Below, piece by piece: positions 59,246 to 64,000 of a stretch of 64,000 nucleotides of DNA (within the stretch, counting starts at the first letter, position 1; each line of letters begins with the position of its first letter). The notes under the pieces are model-generated. The model was not told the origin of the DNA and made no database searches. It saw nothing but the letters and a program-made list of their open reading frames with translations. Made by a program: the position numbers and the translations under genes. The DNA is from Micropterus salmoides (lineage: Eukaryota > Chordata > Actinopteri > Centrarchiformes > Centrarchidae), in assembly GCF_014851395.1 (NCBI RefSeq), contig NW_024040374.1:24446772-24510771 (forward strand). Reading direction: 5' to 3'.

Positions 59246-60683
59246 AGGTCAATTCGTGACCAGAAGCAACTGTGTCTCACCCACTCCACATGGAATTGAG
59301 TAGCAAGCGAAGTTCAGTCCGACTGTACCGTAAGAGGCCACCAAGGTACAGTGGTGCGGATAGGCTGTGGTAAGGCACGGTGGTGCTCTGTCTAGGATCA
59401 CTCGAGTCCTCTTGGAAGCATGACTGTCTGTACAGAATAAAATGGCAATCCATCCGATAATTGTCAAGATATTTCATTCTGGACCAAAATGGTATATTAC
59501 GTTTGAAAAGAAAACCAATAAGTCAATAATATACTAACAAATATTTTGTCATAATGGATGATGCATACGAGTGTACAAACATCTTTGAGTAGATATTTAC
59601 TAACCCTAAACATATTACTTTAGTCTACATTGCTTGCGTTTTCACCCATATGTCATCCTGACAAAGGATGGACCACATGTCCATGCAAGTTATATCATGC
59701 TAATGAAGTTAAAAATTGAAAGTATTTAGCCTGTTAAAGTTCAGACTGTTTCTTGTCCTGTCTACATGTCAGGAGGTATTACAGTCTGCATTAAACGTCT
59801 CTCTCTTAGCTAAAATACAGTCAGCCACCTGCCACGAACTCCAAACTGAGGCAATTATGATGTTTTATGAGTTATTAAAACCAACATCATACACACATTT
59901 TCAGTGTGACAACTAAACCTGTATTTGATGAACTCTGGGGGACATTTTTCACAATTTTTATGATGTTTGGTGATCTCAGTGATGGTTCAGATGAATATGT
60001 CTATCATTTAATGTAGAAGTACACATTAGGACAGCGCTGTGCCTACATTACTCACAGCTATTTATTATGGCAATTAGGATGCATTTTCAGCTTAGTGGTG
60101 GATGTTTGGGACATTTACAAACTAAATGAGCTGCCAATCTCCATTATAGCATCTGCATTTATCCTGGGATTTCATTCACGTACATGAGCTGTGATAAAAC
60201 CCCCTTTGTCACAGTTAGGAGATTAAACTCACGCACATACATACAGTTATGAGATTTAAATACACACACGAAACAGCCACACTGCTCTCCCTCTTTCTTT
60301 CTCCATGTGTCCAGCATCTCACCAGACATGACTAATCCACTGTAGAGTGTCTTAATCCAATCAGACCTGTTGTCTGCTGAACCGAGACACAGAGGGCCAC
60401 TGCTCTGATGTTATTAAACATGTACACACACATTTTCACACAACACATATCCTTGCATTGGTGTATGTTATATATAAAAACATAAAGCTGTTTTATTGTG
60501 ACTTGGATCTTGTACTATCATCTTTCCATCAAATGCAAAAATGCCACACAAACACAGTTGAAATAAATTGGAATAATGGTGCATTTTATCCCATAAGGAT
60601 TGGCAGTAACTGACTCTTGTAATTTATTGACTTTCCACTGTGTTATTTCTTTATATATTCATTCTTACCAGCCAAACCCAATT
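59246..60683. other. no gene seen
   Basis: AT-rich spacer without microsatellites over 20 bp and without a supported gene. Confidence 0.55.
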
Positions 60684-61300
60684 ACAGTTTTTTTTTTCAA
60701 TTGCTAACCTGCATTAGTGAAAACTGAACTCTTCACACAGTCAGCGAAACAGAAGTGTATGTGGCCCAAACTGTGAATTTTTCATTGCTTTCACACAAAA
60801 TGCATTCAATGACTACATTCTCCAAAATCCATGAACACTTTTCTCACGACTACTTCACCACCTGCAAAACACTATATATCAGCATCTGAAAAAATGTGCT
60901 GCAAACACACTATATCCAAAACTGTTAAAAACACATTCAAAACAGAATGAATGCAAATGTCCTGCATTTTTACAGTAATCAGAAATATACAGAACTGCAG
61001 AATAGCATAACGTTTACGAACATTTACGTCTATGTGTGTGTAGAAATGTGTGTAGTGTTTTGAATGTAGTTTTACTGTAAAACTGTGTAGTTTTAAAACT
61101 GCAAGCTGAGTGTAAAGCAGGAAATGTGCTTGAATTTTAGAAGAATTGGTTCAAGGGGTTGGTGCACCAATTACAGGTTTTGGTCAGAGTGTCTCAGGTT
61201 TCAGTTTTACTGTGAAAACAACTGAGAAAAACTGTATTTAAGCACTGAAATTTCAGGAACTTTTTTTTCACAATTACTGAATGCAATGACATAGAAAAAA
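60684..61300. repeat. probable old mariner-type repeat, unresolved ends
   Basis: Starts TACAGTTTTTTTTTTCAATT (60684 on) and is rich in TGTGAA, ACTGTG and AAACACA words. This is the wording of a common fish Tc1/mariner-type non-autonomous repeat (ACAGTTTTTCTCAATTGC). The start resembles the TACAGTTGTTCTCAGTC ends of the element that follows at 61312. No coding frame. Confidence 0.4.
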
Positions 61301-61311
61301 TGTGTTATTCT

Positions 61312-61548
61312 TATAGTTGTTCTTAGTCGCTTTGGTACATTTCTAGAATGATCCTTAAAATTTGCAAAACTATTTGTATTTGTAAACTATATACATAATC
61401 ATTTGCATAAATGTGTCAAAGCATTTGCAATTTCTCAAAAGACTGAGAAATTGCTATGTGCACAAGTGACTAGATGATGTGGAGATTGAACAAGTATAAT
61501 TTCAATTCTGATCTGAGAAATGTACCAACGTGACTGAGAACAACTGTA
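61312..61548. mobile_element. MITE with ~45-bp inverted ends and internal hairpin
   Basis: The left arm (TATAGTTGTTCTTAGTCGCT then TTGGTACATTTCTAGAATGATC) matches the reverse complement of the right arm (TACAGTTGTTCTCAGTCACG then TTGGTACATTTCTCAGATCAG) with few differences. Both tips are TA, as in Tc1/mariner elements. Its 237 bp include a central perfect hairpin at 61427-61454 (GCAATTTCTCA, six-base loop, TGAGAAATTGC). No coding frame. Confidence 0.7.
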
Positions 61549-63139
61549 TTCTATATGAAATACTGATTTATATGAAAAAATCTGTCACATTTCAAAGATA
61601 AAATTTCATTATATTTACGTAATTCTTCCTGTTGTTAGTGTTTTGTAGGTCAGTGTGTTACGAGTGAGCAGGGGCGTAGGAGCAACTTTGAACCTGGGGG
61701 GGCGCTGAAATGCTAGGGGGGTTCGGGGGCATGCTCCTCCGTTTATTTTTATTTTTTAAAATAAAGCACTGCTCATTTCTAATGACTTTTGAAAACAGAA
61801 TGTACTTATTAGTGTGGCTGAAAAAGGATCTTTGTAGTGACAGAAGATGGAGAAAAACTTGGTGAGGGAGAGGGTCAGAGAGAGGGAGAATAATATAACT
61901 AGAACAAAACCGACCACATACCATGAAAACCATGGAACAGCTGCGAGTTAATTAACTAGCCACAGTACAAATGTATTTAGTTATCCTAATGTTACACATG
62001 TGAGCGGTCTGTGATATTAACTGTGTCTCACTTGGACCTGACTCTCCCTGCAACACGTTTGTGAACACAGAACTGTCTTGAATGCAAACTCTGATGACAT
62101 GCCAATGGTCTAACAAAGTATTTTTACTTGTGAGTTTTAGAATTTACTACGTCTAGTACCTATCCATACAACTTACAAGCTTGTCCTCCTCTGTTTGTTC
62201 TACTCCTGCTCCTATGACCTCTGTCCTCTTCGTCTTAAAATACTGCAGGATGCTCGTCTCTGTGTGAACACTGACTACTTTTCACTTGTTTATGGACACG
62301 TAGCAGAGACACATACACACTTCAGGACACAAGTTTTTTAAAAAGTGGCCCAGGAATTTGTCCTTGGTCAGCCCACTCTCCAGATAAAGCATTTGTCGGG
62401 GCCTCTGGGTCTTTAGAGACATTTATTCCTGCATTCTTGAGGATTTTAATCAAGTAGAGTACATAACTAAATGAGCCTTTAAAATACATTTTCAAAACTA
62501 GAAACACCTCTCTAACTTTCCTAAAGTAAAGTAATCACCTCAGCTGAGCCCTTGAGTAGATAACCCAATAAGTCATATCATCATCAATCTGACCATAAAC
62601 TGGTTTGCTTTGGACTGTGCTGGCTTTGACTCTGTTCTGCTCTTGCACTCATCTCTGCTGTCTCTCTCATGTTCACCATGTCAGCGCAAGTACTGGTGCT
62701 GCTGCCCAGTGGCGGGTAGAGTACTCAAATTCTCTACTCAAGTAAAAGTATAATAATATATTTCATCTACTGTTCATCAGGTTGGAAACAGCTGCAACAT
62801 GGTTATTTCTAGGGAATGCAATTAGCTTTGCTGGTTGATTATCTTTAGCTATTTCTGTTCAATACAATTATTTTCCTTTTTAAATCTCCATGAAGGTATT
62901 GATAAGTTCACTTTAAAATCTCAGCTTACTGCCCAGCCACTATTGTTGCCTATATCTTTTATGGAAATGTGGCCAACCAAACCGCTTGCTTTGCAGTAGC
63001 ACAGGAAGCCAATACAATCTGATTATTCCTAAAGCATCTAAATAGTCTTTATAACGCAAATAATTATTGTGACAGTAACACGGAGCAGCTCGTTGTTGAA
63101 GCAGGTAAATCCTACATACAGAGGAAGCTCTGCGTCATG
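61549..63139. other. non-coding stretch with two repeat ends
   Basis: At 61670-61742 GAGCAGGGGCGTAGGAGCAA through GGGGGTTCGGGGGCATGCTC is the start of another common fish repeat of uncertain class. A further repeat end is listed at 62706. Otherwise AT-rich with no supported gene. Confidence 0.5.
62706..62762 (+). repeat. dispersed fish repeat end ('GGCGGGTAGAGTACTCAA' family)
   Basis: CAGTGGCGGGTAGAGTACTC then TACTCAAGTAAAAGTATAAT. Same family as the minus-strand copy at 6775-6850. Confidence 0.55.
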
Positions 63140-63460
63140 TGTAAAGCCCAAGCGGCAACCTCCGGCTCTCACTTCCGATACCAATGCGGAAGTATCTGAA
63201 ACTGCAATTCATCGAGTGGCCACTTGAGGCTGGCTGCAGAAGGGAGTCAATCTCCATTGACCCCCACTTTAAAATGCCCAACTTTACGGCAGAATAAAAC
63301 ATGTTTACAGCCTGGTTCAAAAAATGGTTTTAGTGCAAATCACTAATTTTGCCTTTTGTGACAATTGTGAGGGGGGTGAATTTTTTCTATAACTCACCTG
63401 TTTAAATTATATTAAGCCTTAAAGTTCTGCATTATTAGGGGCGTGGCCACTTTGATTGAG
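63140..63460 (+). repeat. abundant teleost interspersed repeat
   Basis: Wording such as CAAGCGGCAACCTCCGGCTC, TCATCGAGTGGCCACTTGAG, TCAATCTCCATTGACCCCCA, AACATGTTTACAGCCTGGTT and GGGGCGTGGCCACTTTGATT is a widely repeated unit in percomorph genomes. I recognise the sentences but cannot assign the superfamily. The small minus-strand frame here has no domain. The repeat may extend further right than stated. Confidence 0.6.
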
Positions 63461-64000
63461 AGGCGCCATTAGCCGCTGCCACTGTTAGCACTCGGTCCGC
63501 CGTCTGTTAGCCTCACTCAGCCACACGGAGCTCTGAGGCTCAGCCTGTCAGAGCCTTTTGGACATTTCTGCATGCAGATACCGGATGAATAATGGCAGGC
63601 TGTGCACTTCGTTGGAGAGAGAACCTCCAGGAAATCCGTGTTCTACTTGGTGAGTGAAATTCCTGTGTTTTATTTATGTGTTAACATTTAACAGGTATCG
63701 CTGTCGGCAGATAGCTTGTTAACGTAACGTTAGCTCGTAACGCTAATTAGCCAGATACGAGCAGCCCCAAGCTGCTAAATTAGTGTAAGTAAGTAAGTTA
63801 GTGTGTGTCAGCTCTCAGTTAGCTGCCGTTATGTTAACGGTAACTTTTACTGATGGGCGATGTGAGATTTAGCTATGTCCTGTAACGGAATCACTGTTCG
63901 GTTAGATACTAGTCAGATACTATTGTAAGTGGCTGCACCTGATCCTGATGGAAACGAAGGGTTTAAAGGCAGAGAGCTGAGGGGGGAGCGGCTGCGGAGT
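63461..64000. other. CpG-richer end of window, possible promoter or repeat continuation
   Basis: Base composition becomes more balanced and CpG more frequent (63465-63620 and 63700-63990), with several AACGTTAGC motifs. Either the repeat upstream continues, or this is the edge of a promoter. A candidate exon is listed separately. Confidence 0.35.
63585..63649 (+). other. possible first coding exon (weak)
   Basis: Two ATGs (63585 and 63592) precede an intact frame. From the second it reads MAGCALRWRENLQEIRVLLG and then meets GTGAGT at 63650, a consensus 5' splice donor. No family is recognised. The same layout could belong to the repeat that precedes it, because fish repeats of this kind contain similar TTAGC-rich leaders. 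The window ends before any next exon could be seen. Confidence 0.2.

Noticed and set aside
1..64000. Prokaryotic-type defence, phage or operon system
   Set aside because: No dense gene packing, no ribosome-binding sites and no bacterial gene families; composition and repeats are those of a fish chromosome.

Overview
This window looks like non-coding DNA (intergenic or intronic) from a ray-finned fish, most likely a percomorph or other acanthomorph teleost. The evidence is very dense (CA)n/(GT)n microsatellites, Tc1-like transposons, a Penelope-like element, an L2-clade LINE, a DIRS retroelement, hAT ends, and tRNA-derived SINE sequence of a kind common in acanthomorph genomes. I found no host protein-coding gene that I can support. 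I also found no rRNA gene, true tRNA gene, operon, CRISPR array or prokaryotic or viral gene cluster. Almost all open frames are short and have no recognisable domain. Every recognisable coding sequence belongs to a transposable element, and each one is broken.

Layout. 1-797: 3' half of a Tc1-like transposon that lost its catalytic Glu and carries a nested SINE. 1224-1860: hAT-type end plus an unclassified repeat unit present three times. 8604-9156 and 42096-42495: two diverged copies of one MITE family, the second splitting a SINE. 14119 onward: another hAT end. 15079-15126: a perfect 22-bp-arm hairpin. 19989-20680: element with long inverted ends and a tRNA-like segment. 23449-23713: LINE tail with a 13-bp target duplication. 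25927-26968: MITE with a 'TTCAGACCAA' terminal motif. 27463-28861: 5'-truncated Penelope-like element (reverse transcriptase and GIY-YIG endonuclease) between perfect 13-bp target duplications. 29191-30587: 5'-truncated L2-type LINE with one frameshift. 34093-34949: TTAA-flanked MITE. 35717-37254: full-length Tc1/mariner-type transposon with both ends and a nearly open transposase.

43547-45600: DIRS1-like element from which the reverse transcriptase has been removed, with RNase H and part of the tyrosine recombinase left. 47245-47319: a 51-bp Penelope tail with perfect 12-bp target duplications. 52288-52440: palindrome-rich, possibly conserved non-coding DNA. 53122-53470 and 58925-59245: two copies of a repeat I do not recognise. 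57772-58106: a small hAT derivative with a perfect 8-bp target duplication, its BED-finger reading frame broken by another Penelope tail. 60684-61548: inverted-repeat elements. 63140-63460: a common fish repeat, followed by a possible exon with a consensus splice donor.

I did not see a new biological system. The most informative content is how the transposons are broken, nested and dated: solo Penelope tails with target duplications, the DIRS deletion derivative, and catalytic-residue loss in both Tc1 copies. The perfect hairpin and the clustered POU octamers are the best candidates for unexplained function.
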